Assembly: GCA_001898225.1 (NCBI GenBank)
Contig: MKTJ01000058.1
Span: 1-64,000, forward strand
Source of the DNA: Chloroflexi bacterium 54-19
GTDB lineage: Bacteria > Chloroflexota > Chloroflexia > Chloroheliales > Chloroheliaceae
Length of the DNA: 64,000 nucleotides
Direction: 5' to 3'
Shown here piece by piece: positions 25,285-34,010 of the stretch; position 1 is the stretch's first letter; each line of letters opens with the position of its first letter. The notes beneath the pieces were generated by a model. It was not told the origin of the DNA and searched no databases. It worked only from the letters and a program-made list of their open reading frames with translations. The translations under genes and the position numbers were made by a program.

Positions 25285-26319
25285 ATGCCTCAACAATCCA
25301 CCGGAGCCGCCGAGCGCAGCGATACCGCGACCCCTAAAACAGCGGGCAATCCCCTGGTCGAGCATCTTTTATTCGAACTAAAGAAGGTTATCGCCGGGCA
25401 AGATTATTTGCTTGAGCGGGTGCTGGTAGCGTTGCTGGCCCGCGGCCATATCCTGCTGGAAGGCGTGCCGGGCCTCGCCAAGACCCTCACCATCAAGTCG
25501 CTGGCCCAGGTAATCGGTGGGACTTTTGGCCGGGTCCAGTTCACGCCCGACCTCGTACCCGCCGACCTGACCGGCACCCGGATTTTTAACGGCAAGACCG
25601 GTGAATTTACGACCGAACTCGGCCCGGTCTTCGCAAACCTCTTGCTGGCGGACGAAATCAACCGGGCCCCGGCGAAAGTCCAGTCGGCCCTGCTGGAAGT
25701 GATGCAGGAGCGCCAGGTCACGATTGCCAAGCAGACTTACAAGGTGCCTGACCCCTTCCTGGTCATGGCGACCCAGAACCCGATTGAATCGGACGGCACC
25801 TATCCCCTGCCTGAAGCCCAACTCGACCGCTTCATGTTCAAGGTGCTGGTGAATTACCCCTCGTTCGAGGATGAAATGATTGTCATCGAACGGGTTATCG
25901 GCACCCCGGCCAACCTGCGCGCCCTGCTTACACCCGAAAAGCTACAGGAAATGCAAAAAGAGGTAGACCAGGTCTATGTTGACCCGGTGGTGGTCTCCTA
26001 CGCGGCCCGGTTGGTGAGCGCCACCCGCACTCCCGCCGAACACGGTCTGCCCCAGCATGCCGAGGCCATCCAGTTCGGGGGCAGCCCTCGCGCCTCGATT
26101 AACCTGGTATTGGGGGCAAGGGCGCTGGCCTACATGCGGGGCCGTTCCTACGTGCTGCCCCAGGATGTCACGGCGGTAGCCCACGACGTGTTGCGGCACC
26201 GCCTGGTCCTGACCTATGAAGGTTTAGCCGCCGGGGTGACCGCCGACTCGATTATCAACGACATTTTGAAACGTTTCCCACCAATCCGCCTGGATTTGGG
26301 TGACCGCCATGTGGCCTAG
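25285..26319 (+). CDS. MoxR-family AAA+ ATPase
   Basis: 344 aa. Walker A has the MoxR form GVPGLAKT (residues 60-67), Walker B is LLLADEINRAP (119-129), and sensor 1 is MATQNPIESDGTYPLPEAQLDRF. MoxR ATPases act as chaperones that mature or insert partner proteins, usually VWA-domain proteins encoded next to them. Here DUF58 and VWA genes follow in one operon. The stop overlaps the next gene. Confidence 0.92.
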   Translation: MPQQSTGAAERSDTATPKTAGNPLVEHLLFELKKVIAGQDYLLERVLVALLARGHILLEGVPGLAKTLTIKSLAQVIGGTFGRVQFTPDLVPADLTGTRIFNGKTGEFTTELGPVFANLLLADEINRAPAKVQSALLEVMQERQVTIAKQTYKVPDPFLVMATQNPIESDGTYPLPEAQLDRFMFKVLVNYPSFEDEMIVIERVIGTPANLRALLTPEKLQEMQKEVDQVYVDPVVVSYAARLVSATRTPAEHGLPQHAEAIQFGGSPRASINLVLGARALAYMRGRSYVLPQDVTAVAHDVLRHRLVLTYEGLAAGVTADSIINDILKRFPPIRLDLGDRHVA

Positions 26320-27286
26320 AAAGAACGGTCGGGAAATCAAACCGGCCTCGCCCAAACCCGGCAACGATCTCCCGGCCCGGCAAGACCAGGCTTTGAAAGC
26401 GCTCTTGCACCGGCTCAACTGGAAGTTGCTCCGGCCCCTGGCGACCCACTTTGGCGGGCAGGAGCGAAGTATCCTGACCGGGACAGGGATGGAACTGAGC
26501 GAGATACGCGAGTACCAGCCGGGTGACGATATTCGCTTTATTGACTGGAATGTCACGGCGCGGGCGTCCGGCACCTTCGTCCGCGAGGCCCAGGTCGAAC
26601 GCTCGTTGGACGTATGGCTGCTGCTCGATTTGAGCGCCTCGATTGATTGGGGTACCGCCCTTTCGTCCAAGCGGGAGCGGGCCCTCGAATTCGTGGCGAC
26701 CGCCGGGCAGCTACTCAGCCGGGATGGCAACCGCCTGGGTGCGGTCCTCTTTGCCGACAAAGTTTTGAAGGTGATACCGCCCAGCACCGGGCAGGTCCAC
26801 CTGGTGCGGCTGCTACGCCAGCTTACCGAGATGGCGACCAAAACCGGCCCGCACAACACCGGACTGGCTGCGGCCCTGGACTACGCCGCCAGGATTATCA
26901 CCAGGCGTTCGCTGGTGCTGGTTGTTTCGGACTTCATCACGGAAGACGACTGGGAAAAAGGGTTGGGCAAGCTGACCTACCGGCACGAAGTGGTCGCAGC
27001 CCAGGTCCGAGACCCCCGCGAGAGCGAACTGCCGGACATGGGCATCATCACCCTGGAAGACCCCGAAACAGGCCAGCAACTGGTAGTGGATACGAGCGAC
27101 CGGAAGTTGCGCGAGAATTTCAGGGTGGCAGCCCAGGCCCAGGCCGAAAAACTGGAAAACCAATTTAAGAAAAGCGGGGTAGACCGGCTGGTTATCAGCA
27201 CCGGCGAAGACCTGCTGCCCGGTCTGGTTAAATTTCTCCAGGCGCGGCGGTTTCGGCACCGCCGCCCTTTGAACCCGGTGCGTTAA
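26309..27286 (+). CDS. DUF58 domain protein
   Basis: About 325 aa from the ATG at 26309 (a GTG at 26300 would add three residues), overlapping moxR by 11 bp. The hallmark ELSEIREYQPGDDIRFIDWNVTARASGTFVREAQVE is present, followed by a VWA-like fold with LDLSASIDWG. It is always found beside MoxR in this module. Unlike many DUF58 proteins it has no N-terminal membrane helices, so it should be cytosolic. Its molecular role is not established. Confidence 0.88.
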   Translation: MWPRKNGREIKPASPKPGNDLPARQDQALKALLHRLNWKLLRPLATHFGGQERSILTGTGMELSEIREYQPGDDIRFIDWNVTARASGTFVREAQVERSLDVWLLLDLSASIDWGTALSSKRERALEFVATAGQLLSRDGNRLGAVLFADKVLKVIPPSTGQVHLVRLLRQLTEMATKTGPHNTGLAAALDYAARIITRRSLVLVVSDFITEDDWEKGLGKLTYRHEVVAAQVRDPRESELPDMGIITLEDPETGQQLVVDTSDRKLRENFRVAAQAQAEKLENQFKKSGVDRLVISTGEDLLPGLVKFLQARRFRHRRPLNPVR

Positions 27287-27349
27287 TCAGCCCGGCGGCC
27301 TGGAGTTTTAATCTTATAATCTAACGCAAAGTATGAAACGAGTACGACT

Positions 27350-28345
27350 ATGACCTTTCAATGGCCGTTAATGCTGCTTAGTCTCGGCCTTATCCCGGTC
27401 CTGATAGTGGCTTATCTACTGATTCAACGCCGTCGCCAGGCGTACACGCTCCGCTTTACCAACATGGCGCTCCTTACGAAGGTGGCGGGACGCCGTCCCG
27501 GCTGGAAGCGGCACTTACCGCCGGTAATTTTCGCCCTGAGCCTGGCGGCATTGCTGGTCAGCCTGGCCCGGCCCATGGCGGTTATCTCGACCCCCAAAGA
27601 CCAGTCGAATATTGTTATCGTGATGGACGTTTCTGGCTCGATGGCTGCCAGCGACCTCCAACCGACCCGCCTGAGCGCGGCCAAACAAGCCGCCCAGGAC
27701 TTTGTAAACAACCTGCCTGGCAACGCGAAAGTGGGCCTGATTAGTTTTAACACGGTGGCGCGGGTCGAAGCGACCATGACAACCGACCACAACGCGGTTG
27801 ACCGGGCTATCCAGAACCTGAACGCCGGGGGCGGGACCGCCATCGGGGAAGGTTTGGACGAAGCCCTCAAACAAATCTCGGCCCAGGCGGACAAGGCTAC
27901 CCCGACCGCGACCGCCTCGGCAAACGCTACCGGGCAGCAAGACCAGGCCACGCAGGTCCCGGCGGTAGTGGTGTTGCTCTCCGACGGCAAGTCAAACTCA
28001 GGGGTTTCGCCCGAACAGGCCGCCGCCAACGCAAAAGACGACAACGTCAAGGTCTTTACGGTCGGCATCGGGACGCGTGGGGCCACCCCGATTTTGAACG
28101 GACGCTACAATCCCGACGCGGGCCTGGACGAAACGACCCTGCAAAATATCGCGAGTGAAACGGGCGGGCAGTATTTCTACGCGGCGGAGACCAAGGAACT
28201 GCGGGACATCTACACGGCCCTCAGTTCACAGGTAAGCTGGGTGACGGAGCAGACCGAAATCACAGCCCTGGTAACAGCCCTCGGCACCATCTTGATGATA
28301 ATTGCCGGGTTCCTGAGCATGCGCTGGTTCCACCAGGTCGCCTGA
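27350..28345 (+). CDS. Membrane-anchored VWA protein (BatA-like)
   Basis: 331 aa. Two N-terminal helices (about 5-25 and 57-75) and one C-terminal helix frame a von Willebrand A domain with a complete MIDAS motif DVSGS (Asp93, Ser95, Ser97). It lies 63 bp after the DUF58 gene. A low-complexity Ala/Thr insertion (TPTATASANATGQQDQ) sits inside the VWA domain. It is a probable MoxR substrate or partner; BatA relatives are linked to envelope stress tolerance. Confidence 0.88.
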   Translation: MTFQWPLMLLSLGLIPVLIVAYLLIQRRRQAYTLRFTNMALLTKVAGRRPGWKRHLPPVIFALSLAALLVSLARPMAVISTPKDQSNIVIVMDVSGSMAASDLQPTRLSAAKQAAQDFVNNLPGNAKVGLISFNTVARVEATMTTDHNAVDRAIQNLNAGGGTAIGEGLDEALKQISAQADKATPTATASANATGQQDQATQVPAVVVLLSDGKSNSGVSPEQAAANAKDDNVKVFTVGIGTRGATPILNGRYNPDAGLDETTLQNIASETGGQYFYAAETKELRDIYTALSSQVSWVTEQTEITALVTALGTILMIIAGFLSMRWFHQVA

Positions 28346-28369
28346 TAAGAATATTTTCTATAAAAGAGA

Positions 28370-28410
28370 CCCATCCTGACTAACATCGGGATGGGCCTTT
28401 ATTGTTTTTC
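28370..28410 (+). terminator. Terminator after VWA gene
   Basis: CCCATCC (28370-28376) pairs with GGATGGG (28389-28395), and a T-rich stretch follows. Confidence 0.7.
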
Positions 28411-28447
28411 CAGAGAATTGCGTGGTAAGAAAAGCTTTCAAGCCCTT

Positions 28448-28539
28448 ACGACTGTAATATTGTCTAACGGACCGGAGACACCCGAAGGGCGCGTGCGTAG
28501 CACGGAATATCCAACGCACCGGAGACACCCGAAGGGCGC
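28448..28539. repeat. Dispersed intergenic repeat, copy 1
   Basis: A 28-bp segment starting ACGACTGTAATAT and ending ACGGACCGG (28448-28475) matches 46775-46802 at 24 of 28 positions. It runs into a 22-bp unit (ACCGGAGACACCC...) present twice as an exact direct repeat at 28471-28492 and 28518-28539. The units contain CCC-GAA-GGG hairpin seeds. It lies between convergent genes. Confidence 0.6.
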
Positions 28540-28592
28540 ACCTGCGGGGGTGTGTCAGAGCCACGGAATGGCAAAATCAAGGTTCGCGGGTA

Positions 28593-28624
28593 TAAAAAAA
28601 AGCGAGGCCACATCGCCCCGCTTT
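28593..28624 (-). terminator. Terminator of the BMP/nup operon
   Basis: Read on the minus strand, AAAGCGGGG pairs with CCTCGCTTT (one mismatch) and is followed by eight T residues. It lies just after the BMP lipoprotein stop. Confidence 0.8.
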
Positions 28625-28635
28625 CAAGAAAAACC

Positions 28636-29838
28636 TTATTTCGGGATAGAACCGTCCACGCCTTCGACCAGGTAGTCAATCGCGGTAATCTGGTCGTCGG
28701 TCAGGGTCGCGCCCTGGGCCACTTTAACGGCCCCGGTGTTGTCCTTGATAGGCCCGGCGTAAACATCGAGCGTACCGGCTTTGAGAGCGGCTTTCTTCTC
28801 GTCCACCATCTTTTTAACATCGTCCGGCACGACCGAGTTAAGCGGGGAGAGGTCTACCACGCCTTCTTTGAAACCGCCAAAATAGCTGCCGGTCTTCCAG
28901 GTGCCGTTCATGGCGGCTTTCACGCGGTCGATGTAGTAGGGGCTCCAATCCCAGTAAGGCGAGGCCAGGTGGGCTTTCGGGCCGTAGGATTCCATAATCG
29001 AATCGTTGCCGAAAGCGTATTTACCGGCTTCCTGGGCCGCTTGCAGGGTCGAAGGAGTATCCTGGTGCTGGGCCAGGATGTCGGCCCCGGCGTTCAACAA
29101 GCTCTGGGCGGCGGTCTTTTCGAGACCGGGGTCGTACCAGGTGTTGGTCCAAACCACTTTGACCTTGGCGTTCGGGTTGACCGAGCGGACCCCAATGGTA
29201 AAGGCGTCAATACCGCCGACCACTTCGGGAATCGGGAAGGCCGCGACATAGCCGATGATGTTGGTCTTGGTCATTTTCCCGGCGACGATACCGGCCAGGT
29301 AGCGGGGCTGGTACTGGCGGACCTGGTAGACCGCCAGGTTGTCGGCGGTCTTGTAGCCGGTGGCGTGTTCGAATTTAACATCGGGGAATTTCTTGGCGAC
29401 ATTGACCATGGGGTCCATATAGCCAAAGCTGGTGCCGAAGATAACCTTGTTGCCCTTCTGAGCCAGTTCGGTAAAGACCGCTTCGGAAGTGGAAGGGTCT
29501 TCCGCGACGTTTTCGAGATAGGTGGCTTCAACATTCGGCAGGGCCGCAACCAGTTTCAGGCGGGCCTGTTCGTGGGCGTAGGTCCAGCCGCCGTCACCGA
29601 TAGGTCCGACATAGACAAAAGCCACTTTGAATTTGTCGCCGGTAGCGGCGGTCGAAGCGGCCGTAGTCGCGGCCTGACCGGCGACCGTGGTCGAAGTAAC
29701 GGTCACACCCGCGGCGGTAGTCGCGGCAGCCGGGGCGGTGGTCGCGGTATTGTCACCGCAGGCCATCAACAACACAGAAAGGGTCAAAAGCAAGCCGGAC
29801 AAAATCCCGGCATAGCTCATCCTTTTCGAATTTTTCAT
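28636..29838 (-). CDS. BMP-family substrate-binding lipoprotein (purine/nucleoside importer)
   Basis: 400 aa from the ATG at 29838, which has GAGGAGAG upstream; a longer reading to 29913 would lose the signal peptide start. It has a signal sequence and lipobox LLMAC, then an Ala/Thr-rich linker, then the Bmp domain (FKVAFVYVGPIGDGGWTYAHEQARL). PnrA/NupN proteins of this family bind purine nucleosides. It is the last gene of a four-gene importer operon; its neighbours on the island degrade purines, so a purine base, nucleoside or urate-like ligand is likely. Confidence 0.88.
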   Translation of the reverse strand: MKNSKRMSYAGILSGLLLTLSVLLMACGDNTATTAPAAATTAAGVTVTSTTVAGQAATTAASTAATGDKFKVAFVYVGPIGDGGWTYAHEQARLKLVAALPNVEATYLENVAEDPSTSEAVFTELAQKGNKVIFGTSFGYMDPMVNVAKKFPDVKFEHATGYKTADNLAVYQVRQYQPRYLAGIVAGKMTKTNIIGYVAAFPIPEVVGGIDAFTIGVRSVNPNAKVKVVWTNTWYDPGLEKTAAQSLLNAGADILAQHQDTPSTLQAAQEAGKYAFGNDSIMESYGPKAHLASPYWDWSPYYIDRVKAAMNGTWKTGSYFGGFKEGVVDLSPLNSVVPDDVKKMVDEKKAALKAGTLDVYAGPIKDNTGAVKVAQGATLTDDQITAIDYLVEGVDGSIPK

Positions 29839-29905
29839 CAAATCTCTCTCCTCAGATAATTGGGGTTTAAAACCACCCAAAAGGGTTTTGCAAAACGAAA
29901 TAACC

Positions 29906-30853
29906 TCAACCACGTTCTCGCCTGAGATAAAACAATCCCAGGCCGGAGGGAGCCGCGCTGCTCGCTCGCCCGGTTTGGTCCTTTAGTCTCCATTGAGTAA
30001 AAACCAGGGCCGCTATTGTTAATAGGTACGGTAACATTCTAAGAAAATAACTGCTTATAGGCACCCCGGCCACCTGCAAACTGAACTGGAAAGCTTCCAT
30101 GCCGCCAAAAAGATAGGCGCCCACAAAGGCCCGCCAGGGGTTCCAGAGAGCAAAAATGACCAGGCCAACGGCAATCCAGCCGCGCCCGGCGGTAATATTT
30201 TCCTGCCAGTTCGGGTTCGAGCCGAGCGAAATCGACGCGCCACCCATCCCGACCAGGGCTCCGCCGAGCAGGGTATAGAGGTAGCGGGTGCCGATAACCG
30301 AAATTCCCTGCGCATCGGCGGTGGAGGGGCTTTCGCCGACCGCCCGCAAGTTCAGGCCCGGTCGGGTCCGGTAGATAAAGTAGAACAGGGCCGGGACCAG
30401 CAAAAAGCTGAAATAGACAAACAGGTTCTGGGTAAAAAGAATCGGGCCGATGACCGGAATATCGCTCAAAAGCGGGATGGGCAGGGTCTGGAATGAGTCT
30501 TTGGCGGCCTGGCCGACCAGGGGTTTACCAAAATAGGAGGCAATGCCCGTCCCGACCAGGGTCAGGGAAAGACCGCTCACCACCTGGTTGACGCCTATCG
30601 AAACGGTAAAGAAGGCGTGGACCAGGGCCAGGGCCGCCCCCGCTATCAGCGAAACCGCGACGCCTATAAAGACGTTCCCGGTAGCCGCCGTAGCCGCGAA
30701 CCCGGCCATCCCGCCGACCAGCATCATTCCTTCCAGGCCCAGGTTCAAAACGCCGCTCCGCTCGGTCAGGATTTCGCCGAGGGTCGCGTAGAGGACGGGC
30801 GTCCCGGCAACGACGGCGGAGGCGAGGGTTTTTACAACGTCAATATCGGCCAT
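29906..30853 (-). CDS. ABC permease of nucleoside/purine importer (NupQ type)
   Basis: 315 aa, BPD_transp_2 family. Signature: ATLGEILTERSGVLNLGLEGMMLVGGMAGF and LRAVGESPSTADAQGISV, with about eight to ten helices. It starts 2 bp after the other permease stop, so the two are co-translated. The family handles sugars or nucleosides; pairing with a BMP protein points to nucleosides or purines. Confidence 0.88.
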   Translation of the reverse strand: MADIDVVKTLASAVVAGTPVLYATLGEILTERSGVLNLGLEGMMLVGGMAGFAATAATGNVFIGVAVSLIAGAALALVHAFFTVSIGVNQVVSGLSLTLVGTGIASYFGKPLVGQAAKDSFQTLPIPLLSDIPVIGPILFTQNLFVYFSFLLVPALFYFIYRTRPGLNLRAVGESPSTADAQGISVIGTRYLYTLLGGALVGMGGASISLGSNPNWQENITAGRGWIAVGLVIFALWNPWRAFVGAYLFGGMEAFQFSLQVAGVPISSYFLRMLPYLLTIAALVFTQWRLKDQTGRASSAAPSGLGLFYLRRERG

Positions 30854-30855
30854 GC

Positions 30856-32016
30856 TTAACTTTCCTTATCCTTTAGCTGGTCTGGACCCTGGTTTGAACC
30901 CTGGTTTGAACGGCGCAACGCGGCCTGGTAGAGCAAGCGGCGGTAGAGGCTTTCGCCACCCAGGACGCAAAAGAGAACGATACCCTGTAAGAGAGTGACG
31001 AGGCCGGAGGAAACGCCGACCCGCTGCATGGTAAAGCCACTGGAAACGAGACCGCCAAAGAGCACCGCCACCAGGATAATCGCCCAGGGATTGAGCCGGG
31101 CCAGCCAGGCGATAATAATGGCGGTGTAGCCGTAACCGGGCGAGAGGTTTTGCTGGAGCCTCCCTGCTATACCGGTAACCTCGCTCATCCCGGCCAGACC
31201 GGCCAAAGCCCCACTCAACAGGAAGGCGATAACGATGTTGCGAGTGATATTTATCCCGGCGTAACGGGCCGCTTTGAGGTTATCGCCCATCACTTTAAGC
31301 TCGAAACCCCATTTGGTCCGGCTGACCAGAAGCCAGACCAGGGCCGCCGCGATGATGGCAAAGACGAGGCCGAGGTGAATGCGGGTATTTGTGACGAGAA
31401 CCGGGAGGCGGGCGGCATCGGAGAAAGTGGCCGTGACCGGGAAGTTAAAACCCTTGGGGTCGCGCCAGGGGCCGAAGATAAAATAGTCGGTCAGGAGAAG
31501 CGCGACATAGTTGAGCATCAGGCTGCTGATGATTTCGTTGACATCGAGCCAGGCCCGCAAGAGACCGGGCAGCAGACCCCAGATTGCTCCACCGAGCAGA
31601 CCACCCGCGACCATCAGCGGGATGATGACCGGGGCGGGCAGGCCGGGAAAACCCAGGGCCAGGGCCGTTGCCACCAGGACCCCGCCGTAAAACTGGCCTT
31701 CCGCGCCGATGTTCCAGAGCCGCGCCCGGAAAGCCAGCGACACACCCAGGGCCGCCAGGGTCAGCGGAATAGCTTTGACGACAGTCTCAGAAAAGTTCTG
31801 GATGAACGAGGTATGGACAATTTCGGTCAGGATAAAAAAGGCATCCTTGCCGCTCAGAAAAAGGATGATAGCGGCGATGACCAGGGCCACCAGCACCGAC
31901 AGGACCGGGGTAGCCACGGCCAGGGCGGCAGTCGAGGGGTAAATCTGGCGCGGCGGCAGGGCCACCAGGGTCTTTTGAATTTCTAACTCTTTAACCGCTC
32001 TTTGTCTAAGGCTCAA
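30856..32016 (-). CDS. ABC permease of nucleoside/purine importer (NupP type)
   Basis: 386 aa. It starts at TTG with AGAGGAACCAAAA directly upstream, overlapping the end of the ATPase gene. About ten helices, with LSLAFRARLWNIGAEGQFYGG and LKVMGDNLKAARYAGINI characteristic of NupP/YufP. The N-terminal 30 residues and the C-terminal tail (SNQGSNQGPDQ) are hydrophilic. It forms the membrane pair with the NupQ-type protein. Confidence 0.88.
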   Translation of the reverse strand: MSLRQRAVKELEIQKTLVALPPRQIYPSTAALAVATPVLSVLVALVIAAIILFLSGKDAFFILTEIVHTSFIQNFSETVVKAIPLTLAALGVSLAFRARLWNIGAEGQFYGGVLVATALALGFPGLPAPVIIPLMVAGGLLGGAIWGLLPGLLRAWLDVNEIISSLMLNYVALLLTDYFIFGPWRDPKGFNFPVTATFSDAARLPVLVTNTRIHLGLVFAIIAAALVWLLVSRTKWGFELKVMGDNLKAARYAGINITRNIVIAFLLSGALAGLAGMSEVTGIAGRLQQNLSPGYGYTAIIIAWLARLNPWAIILVAVLFGGLVSSGFTMQRVGVSSGLVTLLQGIVLFCVLGGESLYRRLLYQAALRRSNQGSNQGPDQLKDKES

Positions 32017-32027
32017 TTTTGGTTCCT

Positions 32028-33641
32028 CTAAGAGTGGGTGGCCGCGAGGCTAGAGCCCGCCATCAACAGGCCAATATTTTCCAGGTTGGCCGCCGAACGT
32101 ACCGGCGGCAGTTTGCCCATAATCCGGCCTTCATACATCACCAGCAATTGGTCACAAAGCAAAAAGGCTTCGTCGAGGTCTTCCAATATAAGGAGGACCG
32201 CCGCGCCCTGGTCGCGGGCCTGGCGCAACTTGTTGTGGACGTAAGCCGAGGCGTTAATATCGAGGCCGCGGGTCGGGTTAGCCACGATAAGCAGTTTAGG
32301 CTGGCTGTTCAGTTCGCGGGCCAGTAGTAGCTTTTGAAGGTTGCCGCCCGAAAGCAAGCGGGCCGGGGCGTAGGCATCGCCAACCGCAATCGAATACTGC
32401 CCGATGGCCGCGCCCAGACCTTCGCGGACAGCCTTGCGCCGCAGGAAGGGACCGGCGCTGTATTCGGGACGCCAGTAGTCACGTAATAGAAAATTATCTT
32501 CGAGATTTAACCCGGCGGCGCTGCCCACTCCCAGGCGGTCTTCCGGCACGAAGGCAACCCCGGCCCGGTGGACCTGGCGGGCCGAGCGGTTGGTCAGGTC
32601 CGCGCCGTTAAGGGTGACGTCGCCGCGTTCGGCCCGGCGCAACCCGGCCAGGGCTTCAGCCAGTTCGCGCTGCCCGTTCCCGGCCACGCCGACCAGCCCG
32701 ACCATTTCCCCCGGATGGACCTCAAAAGAGACATCCTTGACGGTCGAGTTGAGGACTTCGCCTTTAACGTGGAGACCGCGCACCTGTAAAGTCAGCTGGG
32801 CCGAAACGACTTCCGGTATCGGGGCGGCCTTTTTTTCGAGCGGGACTTCATCGAGCATGCCGAGTTCGAGTTCGCTCTGGCTATCAGCTTCCCGGCCAAT
32901 CATCAGGCGGGCGATTTGTTCTTTCTCGCCGGGCAAGCCTTTGAGGTCGAGGGTCGCCACGGCCTTGCCGCCCCGCAGGATGGTCGCGCGTGAGGCCAGG
33001 CTGACCACTTCTTCGAGTTTGTGGCTGACAAAGATAATGGCATAGCCCTGCTCGGCCAGGCGCCGGATCGCCGTAAAAAGCCCCTCGGTCTCTTTGGGGG
33101 TCAGGTTGGCGGTCGGTTCGTCCAGGGCCAGGATGGTCGCGCCCAGGTAGAGCGCCCGTAATATTTCAGCCCGCTGCTGCTCGCCGACCGAAAGAGTACC
33201 GACCCTGGTGGCGGGACGGACGGCCAGGTTGTAATTCTGACCCAGTTCGGTTAAATCATTTTCGATTTTCTTGAGATTGAGAAGGAAGCGAGGCTGGCGC
33301 ATACCGAGGGCGACGTTTTCGGCGACGGTCTGGTTGGGGACCAGTTTGAAATGCTGGTAGACCACGCCCACCCCTTTTTTGATGGCGTCGGCGGGACCGC
33401 GCAGGGTAGTTTTTTCCTCTCGCAGAAAGATTTCGCCTTCTTCGGGGCGGTAGAGCCCGGCCAGGATATTGAGGAGGGTCGACTTCCCGGCCCCGTTTTC
33501 GCCCAGGAGCGCGTGAATCTCCCCGGCCTTTACTTCGAAATTAACCCGGTCATTGGCGACAATACCGGGGAAACGTTTGGTGATATTTTTTAGCCGGACG
33601 GCAGTGGTGCCAAGGGCAGGCGCTTCGGACTTTGAGAGCAT
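32028..33641 (-). CDS. ABC ATPase with two nucleotide-binding domains (NupO type)
   Basis: 537 aa with tandem ATPase domains, as in NupO and sugar ATPases such as RbsA. Domain 1 is complete: Walker A GENGAGKST, signature LSVGEQQR, Walker B LALDEPTANLTP. Domain 2 has a degenerate Walker A (GVAGNGQRE) but a good signature (LSGGNLQK), the normal asymmetry of the family. The first gene of the operon. A structured leader lies 90-140 nt upstream. Confidence 0.9.
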   Translation of the reverse strand: MLSKSEAPALGTTAVRLKNITKRFPGIVANDRVNFEVKAGEIHALLGENGAGKSTLLNILAGLYRPEEGEIFLREEKTTLRGPADAIKKGVGVVYQHFKLVPNQTVAENVALGMRQPRFLLNLKKIENDLTELGQNYNLAVRPATRVGTLSVGEQQRAEILRALYLGATILALDEPTANLTPKETEGLFTAIRRLAEQGYAIIFVSHKLEEVVSLASRATILRGGKAVATLDLKGLPGEKEQIARLMIGREADSQSELELGMLDEVPLEKKAAPIPEVVSAQLTLQVRGLHVKGEVLNSTVKDVSFEVHPGEMVGLVGVAGNGQRELAEALAGLRRAERGDVTLNGADLTNRSARQVHRAGVAFVPEDRLGVGSAAGLNLEDNFLLRDYWRPEYSAGPFLRRKAVREGLGAAIGQYSIAVGDAYAPARLLSGGNLQKLLLARELNSQPKLLIVANPTRGLDINASAYVHNKLRQARDQGAAVLLILEDLDEAFLLCDQLLVMYEGRIMGKLPPVRSAANLENIGLLMAGSSLAATHS

Positions 33642-33727
33642 CAGGTCCGCCTCTGGTGAAAATTAACCATTCAAACAAAAACTTTCATCTGAAAAGGGAA
33701 AGCGCGGGCCTGTGGAGGCTTTGCCAT

Positions 33728-33783
33728 TCCCAAAATCTGGTAGCCCTGAAAGGTGACTGCGAAGTTTGGGATAAATCTACCAG
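33728..33783 (-). promoter_or_regulatory. Possible pseudoknotted RNA leader of the nup operon
   Basis: On the minus strand four 7-nt segments occur in the order A (CTGGTAG, 33783-33777), B (TCCCAAA, 33771-33765), A' (CTACCAG, 33743-33737), B' (TTTGGGA, 33734-33728). A pairs perfectly with A' and B with B', the topology of an H-type pseudoknot. GGCAAAGCCTCC follows directly. The element is about 90 nt before the first gene of the purine importer operon. I cannot match it safely to a known riboswitch class. Confidence 0.4.
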
Positions 33784-33939
33784 TTGGTAAAAGTGACAGC
33801 CAAAAACAAGGCCGACTTGCATTTTTGGGCTTTTTAACCGCAATTTTGTAAAATTCTAGAACTCAACCTGACACTTTTGCGTTCTGAGCAAAACGCTTGT
33901 GGGTACTCTTTATTATAATCCCGGACAAAAAAAGTTACA

Positions 33940-33981
33940 ATGCACAAAAATAACCAAGGAAAACCGGAAATTTTTGTGCAT
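33940..33981. promoter_or_regulatory. Perfect 11-bp inverted repeat
   Basis: ATGCACAAAAA (33940-33950) and TTTTTGTGCAT (33971-33981) are exact reverse complements 20 bp apart. They lie about 300 bp upstream of the nup operon and just after the end of the phosphotransferase gene. It could be an operator for a purine regulator, or an AT-rich terminator for the upstream gene (the arm gives a T-run on the minus strand only inside the stem). I see no gene in 33642-34010. Confidence 0.45.
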
Positions 33982-34010
33982 TTTGCCGAAAAGTACCACC
34001 TAAAACAGCT

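Noticed and set aside
28552-29859. 435-codon open frame on the + strand opposite the BMP lipoprotein gene
   Set aside because: It is an antisense shadow created by the GC-rich third-position bias; the minus-strand frame has a signal peptide, lipobox, domain match and ribosome binding site.
33690-33783. Call of a GEMM-I (c-di-GMP) riboswitch from GGCAAAGCCTCC
   Set aside because: Only part of the conserved core is present and the helix order differs, so the class was not assigned.
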